NCBI GenBank assembly: GCA_023261135.1
Contig: JALRJP010000005.1
Coordinates: 1-48,912 of the forward strand
Length of the DNA: 48,912 nt
Reading direction: 5' to 3'
Source: Burkholderiaceae bacterium
Lineage (GTDB): Bacteria; Pseudomonadota; Gammaproteobacteria; Burkholderiales; Burkholderiaceae_A
Shown piece after piece: positions 36,684-45,520 of this stretch (position 1 is its first letter; each line of letters begins with the position of its first letter). Below the pieces are notes generated by a model that saw only the letters and a program-made list of their open reading frames with translations, made no database searches and was not told where the DNA came from. A program made the translations under genes and the position numbers.

Positions 36684-37530
36684 AGCCGAGGGCGTCGATG
36701 CCAATGCCGCGAGCTCGACCCAGGGCATCACAAAGACCCTCCAAGACCCCAAGCAGAATTCTTCAGGCCAAGGCGAGTCCACAGGGCGAGTGCGACGCAC
36801 CATTGAGCTGCGTCGATCTGGGCCCTTTATGGAGCTTGATGGTCAGAAGATTCCCATTGAACTCAACCGGAGTCGTCGACGTACCGTGGGCATGACCCTT
36901 CTGGAAGGCCGCATTAAAGTCACCGCTCCAAACTGGGTCCCCCTTGCCGAAATCGCGAACATTCTTGACTACAAGTCACGCTGGCTCACCAACCGCCTAA
37001 AAGAATGGCAGCTTCGACAGGCCAACAAGCTCGAGCCCGAGGCACGCTGGGCCCATGGAGCCACTATTCAGTTTCTTGGCCAGGCCTGTAGCTTAAGTCT
37101 TCGCGCCAACCTCGATGAAGTCATCTGGGACGCCAAGACTGCCACCATTTTTGTTCCTGCTGCCGGCGCACCCAACCACGAGCAGGTGCGGGACCGGGTG
37201 CATGGCTTTATGCAGGCCCAGGCCAAAGAGATCCTTAAAGAACGGCTTGATATTTTGGCCGAGCGATCGGGTCGCAGTTACAGCAAATTCTCCCTTACCC
37301 ATGCCCGCACACGCTGGGGCAGCTGCACCCAAGAGGGCCACATACGTCTGAACTGGCGGCTTGTTCAGTTCAGCCTGCAGGTTATTGATTACGTGGTTGC
37401 CCACGAGCTGGCCCATCTTAAAGCCATGGACCACAGCCGTTCGTTCTGGGACGAGGTGGCCACCATTCTGCCGGACTACAAGGCTGGTCAGCAGGGTCTT
37501 AAGGGTGTCACCTTTGAGTCAGTCAGTTAA
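36637..37530 (+). CDS. YgjP-like (DUF45/M48-type) metallopeptidase
   Basis: A 297-residue protein. The first 60-70 residues are low-complexity and charged. The core reads ELNRSRRRTVGMTLLEG, then GSCTQEGHIRLNWRL and the zinc site VVAHELAHLKAMDHSRSFWDEV (HExxH plus a third His). It belongs to the YgjP/SprT-like gluzincin group; function unknown. The track start lies 47 bases inside plsC, so a later start is possible. Its TAA overlaps the convergent rsmA TAA within GTTAAC. Confidence 0.83.
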   Translation: MKTKPSDSQNQLSLLEAEGVDANAASSTQGITKTLQDPKQNSSGQGESTGRVRRTIELRRSGPFMELDGQKIPIELNRSRRRTVGMTLLEGRIKVTAPNWVPLAEIANILDYKSRWLTNRLKEWQLRQANKLEPEARWAHGATIQFLGQACSLSLRANLDEVIWDAKTATIFVPAAGAPNHEQVRDRVHGFMQAQAKEILKERLDILAERSGRSYSKFSLTHARTRWGSCTQEGHIRLNWRLVQFSLQVIDYVVAHELAHLKAMDHSRSFWDEVATILPDYKAGQQGLKGVTFESVS

Positions 37531-38309
37531 CTTGAATCCGCCAATTGATTGGCGAGTTTTGCGTATTGCTCCACCGTTAACTCCTCAGGCCGCTGGGTAG
37601 GAAGCGCATCCACAGCATCTAAGTCAAGCCGATCAAGCAGACCTGCCAGCGTATTTCGAACCATCTTTCGACGTGACGAAAACGCCTGGGTGACCAGCCC
37701 CGCAAAAATCTGCCAGTCACGAACAGTCTGTTGCTCTTCGGTCAAGGGCTGCATGCGCACCACCGCTGACTGCACCTTAGGCACTGGCCAAAACGATTCG
37801 GGCGGGACATGCAGGCACTTCTCAATGCCGTATCGGGCCTGAAGCATCACGGAGAGCCGGCCATAGGTCTTTGAACCGGGTTTAGCCACCATGCGGTCCA
37901 CTACTTCCTCTTGCAACATAAAGGTCTGGTCTTTGACAACGGAACTGTAGTCAAGTAAGTGGAAGAGCACAGGCGAAGAAATGTTGTAGGGCAGGTTGCC
38001 CACCACACGCAGGCGACTTGCCTGCAGTTGCGTGGCAAGCTGATGAAAATCAATGGTTAATACGTCCTGAGAGACAAGGTACAAGCCCTTGGGCTCGAAT
38101 CGCTGGCGCAGACCAGGAAGAAGATCTTCATCAATCTCAATGGCTGCAAGCCTGCCCGCCTGCTCAAGAAGAAGGCCAGTGAGTGCGCCTTGGCCGGGCC
38201 CAATTTCAACTATGGTCTGGCTAGCCAGGGGGTAAATGCACTGAACGATCGCACGAACAATACTCTGATCGCGCAGAAAGTTTTGTCCAAACCGACGCTT
38301 GGCCTTCAC
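37527..38309 (-). CDS. rsmA: 16S rRNA dimethyladenosine transferase RsmA/KsgA
   Basis: A 260-residue SAM enzyme that dimethylates A1518 and A1519 of 16S rRNA late in 30S assembly. RRFGQNFLRD at the N-terminus, VEIGPGQGALTG (motif I), NLPYNISSP (motif IV) and FSSRRKMVRNTL (C-terminal domain) are clear. The start is GTG 38309, 15 bases after the surA stop. pdxA, usually between surA and rsmA in relatives, is not there. Confidence 0.96.
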   Translation of the reverse strand: MKAKRRFGQNFLRDQSIVRAIVQCIYPLASQTIVEIGPGQGALTGLLLEQAGRLAAIEIDEDLLPGLRQRFEPKGLYLVSQDVLTIDFHQLATQLQASRLRVVGNLPYNISSPVLFHLLDYSSVVKDQTFMLQEEVVDRMVAKPGSKTYGRLSVMLQARYGIEKCLHVPPESFWPVPKVQSAVVRMQPLTEEQQTVRDWQIFAGLVTQAFSSRRKMVRNTLAGLLDRLDLDAVDALPTQRPEELTVEQYAKLANQLADSS

Positions 38310-38324
38310 GCGTGTAAACGCCTG

Positions 38325-39749
38325 CTAAGGCTTAATCTCCACGTAACTGTTGGCTCGCACCTCGCGCATCCAGTCATTCACAGCCTCCGAGAGCTTTCGA
38401 TCACGCAAAGCAAGTCGAGCAGCCAGGCGAAACCGCTCTTCCGATAGAGGCTCGCGCTTTCGCTCGAGAAGTTCGATGAGGTGAAGCCCGAACATGGTGC
38501 GCACCGGAGGGCTCAGTTCGCCAGGCCTTAGCTGTGCCAAAGCCCGTTCAAACTCAGGAACAAGGTCCCCAGGATAGGCCCAGTCGAGCTCGCCGCCCTT
38601 GGGCGCAGAGCCTGGATCTTGCGAGATCGCTCGCGCCAGGCGCTCAAAAGGTTCGCCTAGACGCAGCCTCTCTCGAACATCGGCAAGCCTTCGTGCCGCC
38701 TGTTCCTCCGAGGTATTCGCATCGACACGAATGAGAATGTGTCGAGCCCTGTAGACATCGACGAGCTCACCACCAAGAGCAACACGTCGATCATCCACCC
38801 GCAAAAGGTGTAAGCCATTTCCACTACGAAGAGGGGGGGTAAGTTCACCAGCCTGAAGGTCTTTCACAGCCTGGAAAAAGAGTGCAGGCATACGCTCTTG
38901 CGAACGCCAGCCCAGCGAGCCGCCTTGAGAGGCCTCGGGGGATTTCGAGTGCCGTTTTGCAAGTTCTACAAAAGAGGCCTCTTCCTTACGAACAGACTGT
39001 GCCCAATCCATCATTTGCTGCGAGGCTGCGCGTACCTCTTGCTCAGAGGCATCGGCGGCAAGGGGGATAAGAATTTGAGAGAGCTGCCATTCCTGGACCT
39101 TGGCCAGGCTTTGCCCCTGCGATTCCAGAAAGGCATCGATCTCGGAGTCCGAGACGCGCAGACGGTTTTCTACATCGCGTTCACGTAACCTTGAGATGGT
39201 GATCTCATCGCGAATGTCTTCACGAAAAGCCTCAAAGCGGACCCCCTCGGTTCGAAGCTGGTTCTTAAGGGCAAGCACCGTTAAGCCATTGGACTCAGCC
39301 AGTCGGGCAATGGCGCGATCAAGACTAAGATCGTCCACACGAAGGCCCGCCTCAAGCGCGCGTTGAAGTAAGGCCAGGTCGGTTGTCATTCGGTCGAGAA
39401 CCTGCTCACGAAGCACCTGGTCGGGCGGTAAAGCCTGACCCGTACGTTGCAAATTGCGGCGCACCTGCTCGAGTCGTCGAAGCAGCTCACTTTCAACAAT
39501 CACATCGTTGTTTACAACCGCCACAACACGATCAAGCAGAACGGAACCACGGGCCTGATCACCGAGTGAAATGGAGGCTGGGGAAGAGCCGTAGCCGGAG
39601 CTGGGCATTGGCTGTGCAACAACTGATAAAGACGTGACAAGTAAAGCCAATAGGCCCAAGACGGCTCGAACAAGAGGGTCCATAACCACGCTACTGTAAG
39701 CCGTCTTTGGAGACCTTCCCAACTGAGTCACTAATTTTTGCAATGCCAT
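38325..39749 (-). CDS. surA: Periplasmic chaperone/peptidyl-prolyl isomerase SurA
   Basis: A product of up to 474 residues that escorts outer-membrane proteins such as LptD. After the signal peptide the mature part begins with the SurA N-domain (LLDRVVAVVNNDVIVESELLRRL in part). Two parvulin PPIase domains follow (about 205-310 and 335-435), each with the GG-x-LGW or GGELDW motif, and a C-terminal helix. ATG 39683 (MDPLVRAV) is an alternative start just before the hydrophobic core; neither start has a clear ribosome site. It is downstream of lptD in one unit. Confidence 0.93.
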   Translation of the reverse strand: MALQKLVTQLGRSPKTAYSSVVMDPLVRAVLGLLALLVTSLSVVAQPMPSSGYGSSPASISLGDQARGSVLLDRVVAVVNNDVIVESELLRRLEQVRRNLQRTGQALPPDQVLREQVLDRMTTDLALLQRALEAGLRVDDLSLDRAIARLAESNGLTVLALKNQLRTEGVRFEAFREDIRDEITISRLRERDVENRLRVSDSEIDAFLESQGQSLAKVQEWQLSQILIPLAADASEQEVRAASQQMMDWAQSVRKEEASFVELAKRHSKSPEASQGGSLGWRSQERMPALFFQAVKDLQAGELTPPLRSGNGLHLLRVDDRRVALGGELVDVYRARHILIRVDANTSEEQAARRLADVRERLRLGEPFERLARAISQDPGSAPKGGELDWAYPGDLVPEFERALAQLRPGELSPPVRTMFGLHLIELLERKREPLSEERFRLAARLALRDRKLSEAVNDWMREVRANSYVEIKP

Positions 39750-39796
39750 TCCGATCTAATTTATTAAGCTATTTATTGTCATACAGCAGATACGAG

Positions 39797-42214
39797 TTAC
39801 TGAAAATTCTCAAACCTTGCAGAGCCAGGATCTAACTGATTCACCATGCGGTAGCTTGGAATACTGCGACGCAAAAGCCGCAAGGGGTCCGTGCCCACCC
39901 TCGCGATTCCATTAAGCTCAAGCTGCAAGAATACCGCTGTATTGGTCTCTTGCGCTGCCGTTGCAAACTGCTGCAAAACAACGCGCCCCACCCAGCAGCC
40001 ACCGTCGTACTCAAAACCAGCAATGGCCTCAACAAGACCCGCCTCCACCTGCACATCGTTTTCCTTGTGCGCGAACGAATAACTGTATCGACCCACCGCG
40101 TACCAATTTTGGGAGACGGGGGCCTGAAAAGCGAGGTCCATCACATTGACCGCATCACGGGCGAATCGATAGGAGGCAAAGCCCGAATAACCCGGCCTAG
40201 GGTCATAGCGCGCAGTAACTACCCCACCCTGCCATCGACTCTGACGCGCCGTATATTGGCCGACCGCATCAAATCGCCAATGTTCAAACGCTGAAAAACC
40301 GCCCTCGGCGAAAAGATCACTTTCCATGTCTTGACGCGGCGTCTGACCCGGCAAAACAACGCGCTGAGGAGAAAAATAAAAACGTTGTGCAACTGACCCT
40401 CGAAGCTGTTCCTCGCTTGTCTCCGCATCCAAGAGTCGCGCAGTTAAGGCTGTTGTAAGGTGGTCCTGATCGGCTACACGGTCATGCCCAGCAAAAACGC
40501 GATCGGAAAGGATTTGAGCAAAGCTCACAGTGGGCTGCCCGGAATCAAAAACAGGCAGGTCCGATTGATCTTTGTAGGGTGAGTAAACATAAAACACTCG
40601 GGGCTCAAGGGTGGCCACGGCATCTCCAGATCCATTGATGCTTAGAGGTTTCTCGAGCACCGTGGATGCGTCAATGCTCACAGTTGGAATAAAGCGGGTG
40701 TACGACTCCGTCTGGGCGCCCACATTCGATTGAAAGACCCCAAGGGCAGGGTTCGCAACACCCTCATAGAAGCGATTCGATGTCTTCTGCAGGTCTCCAT
40801 CTCGCCGATGCGCGTAGCTTGTCGCATGCATACGCAGTCTGGGTAATACGTCAACGACACCCGCCGTTATTGGGGCCTCGACTGAAACTTGGGTCACTAG
40901 GCGCTCACCTGTTGCCAAAGTGGGATGGTCGAAGGCGCTTGCCTCCACGTTAACGCTCCAATTCAACTGACGAGTAAGCTCGCCAATCGCGGGGCTATGC
41001 ATGTCGATTCGTCCCGACCGATCAGCCACAAAACGTGGCAGCCACGAGTAAGGGGAAAGAATGGGGAGCTCCGGGTCTTGTAGAACCTGAAACTCTTGCG
41101 CCTGAGCGCGCAGACGCCAGTCACCCACACTGAGCTTTAAGCCCACGGTCACCGGAAGAACGCGACGGGACGACCCAAGCAGCGAGCCTCCAAAATCCTC
41201 AAAGTAACGGTCGTCAGAAACCCTTGCGCCATTTAATTCAAGCCAGACATTCGAGCCCAGCTCTTTGGCTAACTGCAGTTCAAGCCGGTGACGGTCTTCC
41301 CCTCGCACCCTGTCGTTCGGCAGAAAATCAAGGTCGATAACCCCAGCAGCATCGTCTTCTAAGAACCGTGTCTCCGCGCCAAGCATGACCCCACGACGCT
41401 GAATGAGTCGCGGGCTAAGCGTCATATCGCGATTGGGAGCAATGTTCCAGTAATACGGCGTTTCAAGCTCAAAACCAAGGTTGGAAGTGACTCGGTAGAG
41501 AGGAGGCAAAAAGCCCGACTTGCGCTCGCGACCAATCGAGAAGGAAAGATCGCCCAAAGGCAATAAGGGGGTATCGCCCCAGTAAAGCTGGCTGCCCTTG
41601 CTGCTTGCCATTTCTCGTACCTGGTCGACAGCCAGGGTTTTGCTTTCAAGACGCCAGGCCGGACGGTCGACAGGGCAGGTGGTGAAGCTTGCATTCGAAA
41701 GCACAACTTCACCCGGCTGAATAAAGTCAATACGCTCGGCCTGCCCGGTTGCCCGAAGGCTGCTGAACTCATAGCTGACGTCACGAAACCAGCCCTGCTG
41801 AGTGCCCAGATCAAGCGAGAGCTCGGGGCCCTTATAGAGCTCGCCTTCACGAAACAGGGTGACATCGCCTAGTGCACGCAGACGGTTCGGGACGATCTCC
41901 ATGGTGAGCTGCTGGGCCTTGAGTGAAAAGCCGAGTTGACGTAACGCCACACCGCCGTCCATTTGGACCTGGTCTTGAAACTGGCCGTCAAGAACCTGGC
42001 CGAACAAATAGGCCGGGGTCTGACTCGTGGAGGGCTGCAGGTTAAGGCGCGGGTCAAGCCGCAAAGGCAAAAACCCAAGCGAAGCCGACGTAGAGATGCC
42101 CTGCATAGATTCGGAGGACAGAGCAGTCAGCCTGCATTCCGCGGCCCAGGAAGGATTAATTCCCAGAAAAACCAAGGGCAGGGCAAGAAGTGGCCACGAG
42201 GGCTTGAAAGGCAT
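39797..42214 (-). CDS. lptD: LPS-assembly protein LptD
   Basis: An 805-residue outer-membrane protein inserting LPS into the outer leaflet. Signal peptide to about SWAAE; OstA/LptA-like N-domain (about 60-185, with LTMEIVPNRLRALGDVTLFREGELYKGPELSLDLG in part); then the LptD barrel to the C-terminus. Only three cysteines are seen (AECRL, TTCPV, GGCWV), against four in E. coli, so just one of the two disulfides can form. The start ATG is 17 bases from the divergent amgK start. Confidence 0.94.
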   Translation of the reverse strand: MPFKPSWPLLALPLVFLGINPSWAAECRLTALSSESMQGISTSASLGFLPLRLDPRLNLQPSTSQTPAYLFGQVLDGQFQDQVQMDGGVALRQLGFSLKAQQLTMEIVPNRLRALGDVTLFREGELYKGPELSLDLGTQQGWFRDVSYEFSSLRATGQAERIDFIQPGEVVLSNASFTTCPVDRPAWRLESKTLAVDQVREMASSKGSQLYWGDTPLLPLGDLSFSIGRERKSGFLPPLYRVTSNLGFELETPYYWNIAPNRDMTLSPRLIQRRGVMLGAETRFLEDDAAGVIDLDFLPNDRVRGEDRHRLELQLAKELGSNVWLELNGARVSDDRYFEDFGGSLLGSSRRVLPVTVGLKLSVGDWRLRAQAQEFQVLQDPELPILSPYSWLPRFVADRSGRIDMHSPAIGELTRQLNWSVNVEASAFDHPTLATGERLVTQVSVEAPITAGVVDVLPRLRMHATSYAHRRDGDLQKTSNRFYEGVANPALGVFQSNVGAQTESYTRFIPTVSIDASTVLEKPLSINGSGDAVATLEPRVFYVYSPYKDQSDLPVFDSGQPTVSFAQILSDRVFAGHDRVADQDHLTTALTARLLDAETSEEQLRGSVAQRFYFSPQRVVLPGQTPRQDMESDLFAEGGFSAFEHWRFDAVGQYTARQSRWQGGVVTARYDPRPGYSGFASYRFARDAVNVMDLAFQAPVSQNWYAVGRYSYSFAHKENDVQVEAGLVEAIAGFEYDGGCWVGRVVLQQFATAAQETNTAVFLQLELNGIARVGTDPLRLLRRSIPSYRMVNQLDPGSARFENFQ

Positions 42215-42231
42215 AAATTATTATAAGGATC

Positions 42232-43308
42232 ATGACCACTTCCGACCCACGGCTCGAATCCGCCTGCGCCTGGCTTCAAAGCCTGCCCCAAGCCCTTGCC
42301 CCAAGCCTAAGCCCTGCCTCCGCCGACGCCTCCTTCCGGCGTTACTTTCGCCTTGACTATGTGGAAAGTCGCCCAGAGGGGGCGCAGGAGTTACGCAGCG
42401 CAATTCTTATGGATTCCCCACCCGATCGCGAGCCTGTCGAGCCCTTCTTACGGATCCAGCAGCTCTTTCTCAAGGCCGGCCTACGGGTCCCGAGGCTGCT
42501 TGCAGAGCAAGCCAACGACGGCTTCTTGCTTCTTGAAGACTTTGGGCAGACCACCCTTTTGCAGGCGCTTGAGGCCAACGAGTTCAACTCAGCTATGGCC
42601 GCTCCTTATTATCAGTCCGCCTATCAAGCCCTTATTAAACTTCAGACCTGGAGCCTTGAGACCGGTCAGGCAGAGCTTGCGGCAGTCCCCGTTTACGACG
42701 CTAAAAAGCTGGTGACGGAGATGCAGCTCTTTCCCTCTTGGTACCTTCAGGAGCAGCTTAAGCTTACGCTCACGGATGCTGAAAAAACCATGCTCGAGCG
42801 CATACAGACCCTGCTTGTTAACAGGGCGTTGGAGCAGCCTCAGGTACTCGTCCATCGCGACTACCACAGCCGTAACCTCATGGTGAACACCAATGAACCC
42901 TCCGAGGCCCCGGGCATTCTTGACTTTCAAGACGCGGTGGTGGGCCCAATAAGTTATGACCTGGTAAGTCTATTGCGCGATGCCTACGTGAAATGGCCAG
43001 AAGCCACGCAAATAGACTGGGCGATTCGTTACTGGCAAGACGGGCGGACTGCAGGGCTACCACTGCCCGAGGATTTTGCCGACTTTTACAAAGACTTCGA
43101 GTACATGGGCCTTCAACGCCACCTGAAAGTCTTGGGTATCTTTGCCCGCCTCTCGATTCGTGATGGCAAGCACGGCTACCTCCAAGACATCCCTAAGGTG
43201 CTCAAAGATGCCCAACAAGTCGCCAATCGCTACATTGAACTTGCCCCACTCGCAGCACTCTTAAACCGAGCCGAGGGAACCGTGGCGCAGACTGTTTACA
43301 GCTTTTAG
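42232..43308 (+). CDS. amgK: N-acetylmuramate/N-acetylglucosamine kinase AmgK
   Basis: A 358-residue aminoglycoside-phosphotransferase-fold kinase. SADASFRRYFRL near the start, the catalytic loop VLVHRDYHSRNLMV (about 203-216) and the metal site LDFQDAVVGPISYDL (about 227-241) are complete. With MurU downstream and LptD divergent, the context is that of the anomeric MurNAc 1-kinase of the cell-wall recycling route known from Pseudomonas putida. AAGGAT is very close to the ATG. Confidence 0.9.
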   Translation: MTTSDPRLESACAWLQSLPQALAPSLSPASADASFRRYFRLDYVESRPEGAQELRSAILMDSPPDREPVEPFLRIQQLFLKAGLRVPRLLAEQANDGFLLLEDFGQTTLLQALEANEFNSAMAAPYYQSAYQALIKLQTWSLETGQAELAAVPVYDAKKLVTEMQLFPSWYLQEQLKLTLTDAEKTMLERIQTLLVNRALEQPQVLVHRDYHSRNLMVNTNEPSEAPGILDFQDAVVGPISYDLVSLLRDAYVKWPEATQIDWAIRYWQDGRTAGLPLPEDFADFYKDFEYMGLQRHLKVLGIFARLSIRDGKHGYLQDIPKVLKDAQQVANRYIELAPLAALLNRAEGTVAQTVYSF

Positions 43309-43310
43309 CA

Positions 43311-44093
43311 ATGCAAGCCATGATCCTTGCGGCTGGTCGGGGCGAGCGGCTTCGTCCCCTGACCGACCACTGCCCCAAACCCCTTATGCAGGTACATGGC
43401 AAGCCACTTATTGAATGGCACCTTCTGCGCCTTGCTCGACAGGGCTTTAAACAGGTTGTCATTAATACGGCGCACCTCGGCCTAATGATTGAAAACCAAC
43501 TGGGCATCGGAGACCGGTTCGGGCTATCTCTTCGCTACAGTCGAGAACCCGAAGGAGCACTGGAAACTGCAGGGGGTATTGCAACCGCCCAGCCATGGGC
43601 CAGCGAACATCAGCCCTTCTTGGTCATTAATGGGGACGTTCTCTGCGACTGGCCACTTGAACAGGCCCACGCGCTTGGCAATGCCTTCTCGGATGCTGAG
43701 CATCCTATTGATGCGCTGCTTGTTATGGTTAAAAACCCCCCGCACCATCCAAGCGGTGACTTTGTGCTCGCAAATGATGAGGAGGCTAGGGAGGCTCGGC
43801 AGGATGGGCAGCATACGCTCTCGCAACTGGCGAATCCGGTCGACGCTGTTGGTAACAGCAAAGACGAGCAGACCCTCACCTATTCAGGAATCGGTCTTTT
43901 TCATCCGCGACTTTTTGTAAATGTCCAACACGGTGAGCGGCAGGCCCTTGGCCCTTTACTAAAGACAGCCGCAACCATGGGTAGGCTTGCGGGCCTTTTG
44001 CACGAGGGGTTATGGGTGGACGTAGGCACCGTTGAGCGGCTTGAGTGGGTAAACAGCCAGAAAGATCTACCATCGCAGTTATGGTCAGCCTAA
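43311..44093 (+). CDS. murU: N-acetylmuramate alpha-1-phosphate uridylyltransferase MurU
   Basis: A 260-residue nucleotidyltransferase giving UDP-MurNAc from MurNAc-1-phosphate, bypassing MurA/MurB. The signature MILAAGRGERLRPLT with CPKPLMQVHGKP opens the protein; INGDVLCDWP holds the metal-binding Asp. It starts two bases after amgK. A low-identity insert (EEAREARQDGQHTLSQ) sits in the middle. A glucose-1-phosphate type transferase is less likely, given AmgK. Confidence 0.9.
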   Translation: MQAMILAAGRGERLRPLTDHCPKPLMQVHGKPLIEWHLLRLARQGFKQVVINTAHLGLMIENQLGIGDRFGLSLRYSREPEGALETAGGIATAQPWASEHQPFLVINGDVLCDWPLEQAHALGNAFSDAEHPIDALLVMVKNPPHHPSGDFVLANDEEAREARQDGQHTLSQLANPVDAVGNSKDEQTLTYSGIGLFHPRLFVNVQHGERQALGPLLKTAATMGRLAGLLHEGLWVDVGTVERLEWVNSQKDLPSQLWSA

Positions 44094-45508
44094 ATTCACC
44101 TGCAGTCTCCTCAAACGAAGCAGCCGCAGAGAACGCCGCGTTTTTCGAGCGGCTCGCCCGTCATCACAAGCCAGAGCCTGTGATGGGCCCCGTGCATGAC
44201 CAGGCACACCGGCATCGACGTCAGGCGCTTGCAAAGGCTATATCAAAGCAGTCCAAGGGAAAGCCTGCCCTTGTTCTTGCCTTTAGCGGCCAAGAGATTC
44301 TGCGTAACCGCGACAATCCCTATGCCTATCGTTCTAACAGCGACTTTTTCTACCTGACGGGCTTTCCCGAACCCGACGCCTGGCTGATCATGCGCATTGG
44401 TGAACATGGCGAGATGACCGATAGGCTCTACTGCCTGCCCCGCGATCCGGACCGCGAAATCTGGGATGGCGTTCGGGTCGGGCCGGAGCAGGCCGCCGAT
44501 CGTTATTACTTCGATGAATCCTGCGCGCTTACCGAGCTCGACCAGGACATGGCAGGGCTTCTTTTGGATAGGCCAGTACTGGTTGCACCCTGGGCCGAGT
44601 CGCAAAGCCTTGAGGCGCAGCTCCACAACTGGCTGCGTCAATGCCGCTCAAAGGCTAGGGCTGGCAAAAGAGCCCCCAGCGAGCTTTTGTCACTTGGGGA
44701 CCTGGTGGCCGAGCAGCGGCTTATTAAAGACAGCTTAGAAATACAAACCATGCGTAAGGCAGCGGCCATCTCGGCGCAAGCCCACTGCCTTGCCATGCAG
44801 GCAACAGCGCCAGGACTTGCCGAATATGCCATTGAAGCCGTCTTGCTTAACGAATTCCGAAGCCAGGGGGCCGAGTCGGTGGCCTACGGCTCCATTGTGG
44901 CCAGCGGTCCGCACAGCTGCATTCTTCATCACCGCGCAGGCCGCCGTGTCATGCGCGACGGCGAGATGCTTTTAATTGATGCGGGCTGTGAACTCAATGG
45001 CTATGCCAGCGACATCACGCGAAGTTTCCCCGTTTCAGGAAGATTCAGCCCCGAACAAAAAGCAGTCTACGAGGTTGTGTTGGCGGCACAAGAGGCTTCA
45101 AAAGAGGCCACGCGCCCTGGCATGGCCTTTACCGCTCCTCATGAGGCGGCGGTGCGGGTGCTCTGTCAGGGCCTTATCGACCTAAAGCTTCTTGGCGCAG
45201 GCAGTGTCGATGAGGCCATAGAAACCGAAGCCTATAAAGCCTATTACATGCATCGCACGGGCCACTGGCTTGGCATGGACGTGCATGACGTGGGCGACTA
45301 CAACGAGCCCCTGGCACCGGGGATGGTACTAACCCTGGAGCCGGGCCTTTACCTACGGCCGGCAGCGAATCTGCCGGAGGCCTTCTGGAATATTGGTGTT
45401 CGAATTGAGGACGACGCCCTAGTCACAAAAGACGGCTGCGAACTCATCACGCGCTGCGTGCCCGTAGACCCTCAGGCCATCGAAGACCTGATGGCCAAGA
45501 AGGCTTAA
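44081..45508 (+). CDS. pepP: Xaa-Pro aminopeptidase (PepP type)
   Basis: ATG 44081 (MVSLNSP) is preferred to the track's 44045, giving 475 residues and a 13-base overlap with murU. The N-terminal creatinase-like domain (to about 200) includes YAYRSNSDFFYLTGFPEPDAW (in part). The C-terminal pita-bread domain holds the five ligands: the two Asp in IDAGCELNGYASDITRSF, the His in HRTGHWLGMDVHD, and the Glu in TLEPGLY and RIEDD. It removes residues preceding proline, in the cytoplasm. Confidence 0.94.
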   Translation: MVSLNSPAVSSNEAAAENAAFFERLARHHKPEPVMGPVHDQAHRHRRQALAKAISKQSKGKPALVLAFSGQEILRNRDNPYAYRSNSDFFYLTGFPEPDAWLIMRIGEHGEMTDRLYCLPRDPDREIWDGVRVGPEQAADRYYFDESCALTELDQDMAGLLLDRPVLVAPWAESQSLEAQLHNWLRQCRSKARAGKRAPSELLSLGDLVAEQRLIKDSLEIQTMRKAAAISAQAHCLAMQATAPGLAEYAIEAVLLNEFRSQGAESVAYGSIVASGPHSCILHHRAGRRVMRDGEMLLIDAGCELNGYASDITRSFPVSGRFSPEQKAVYEVVLAAQEASKEATRPGMAFTAPHEAAVRVLCQGLIDLKLLGAGSVDEAIETEAYKAYYMHRTGHWLGMDVHDVGDYNEPLAPGMVLTLEPGLYLRPAANLPEAFWNIGVRIEDDALVTKDGCELITRCVPVDPQAIEDLMAKKA

Positions 45509-45520
45509 GAACGCAGAGTC

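Noticed and set aside
37525-37532. Shared TAA stop codons of the convergent protease and rsmA within GTTAAC
   Set aside because: A neat overlap, but expected now and then in compact genomes and with no sign of function.
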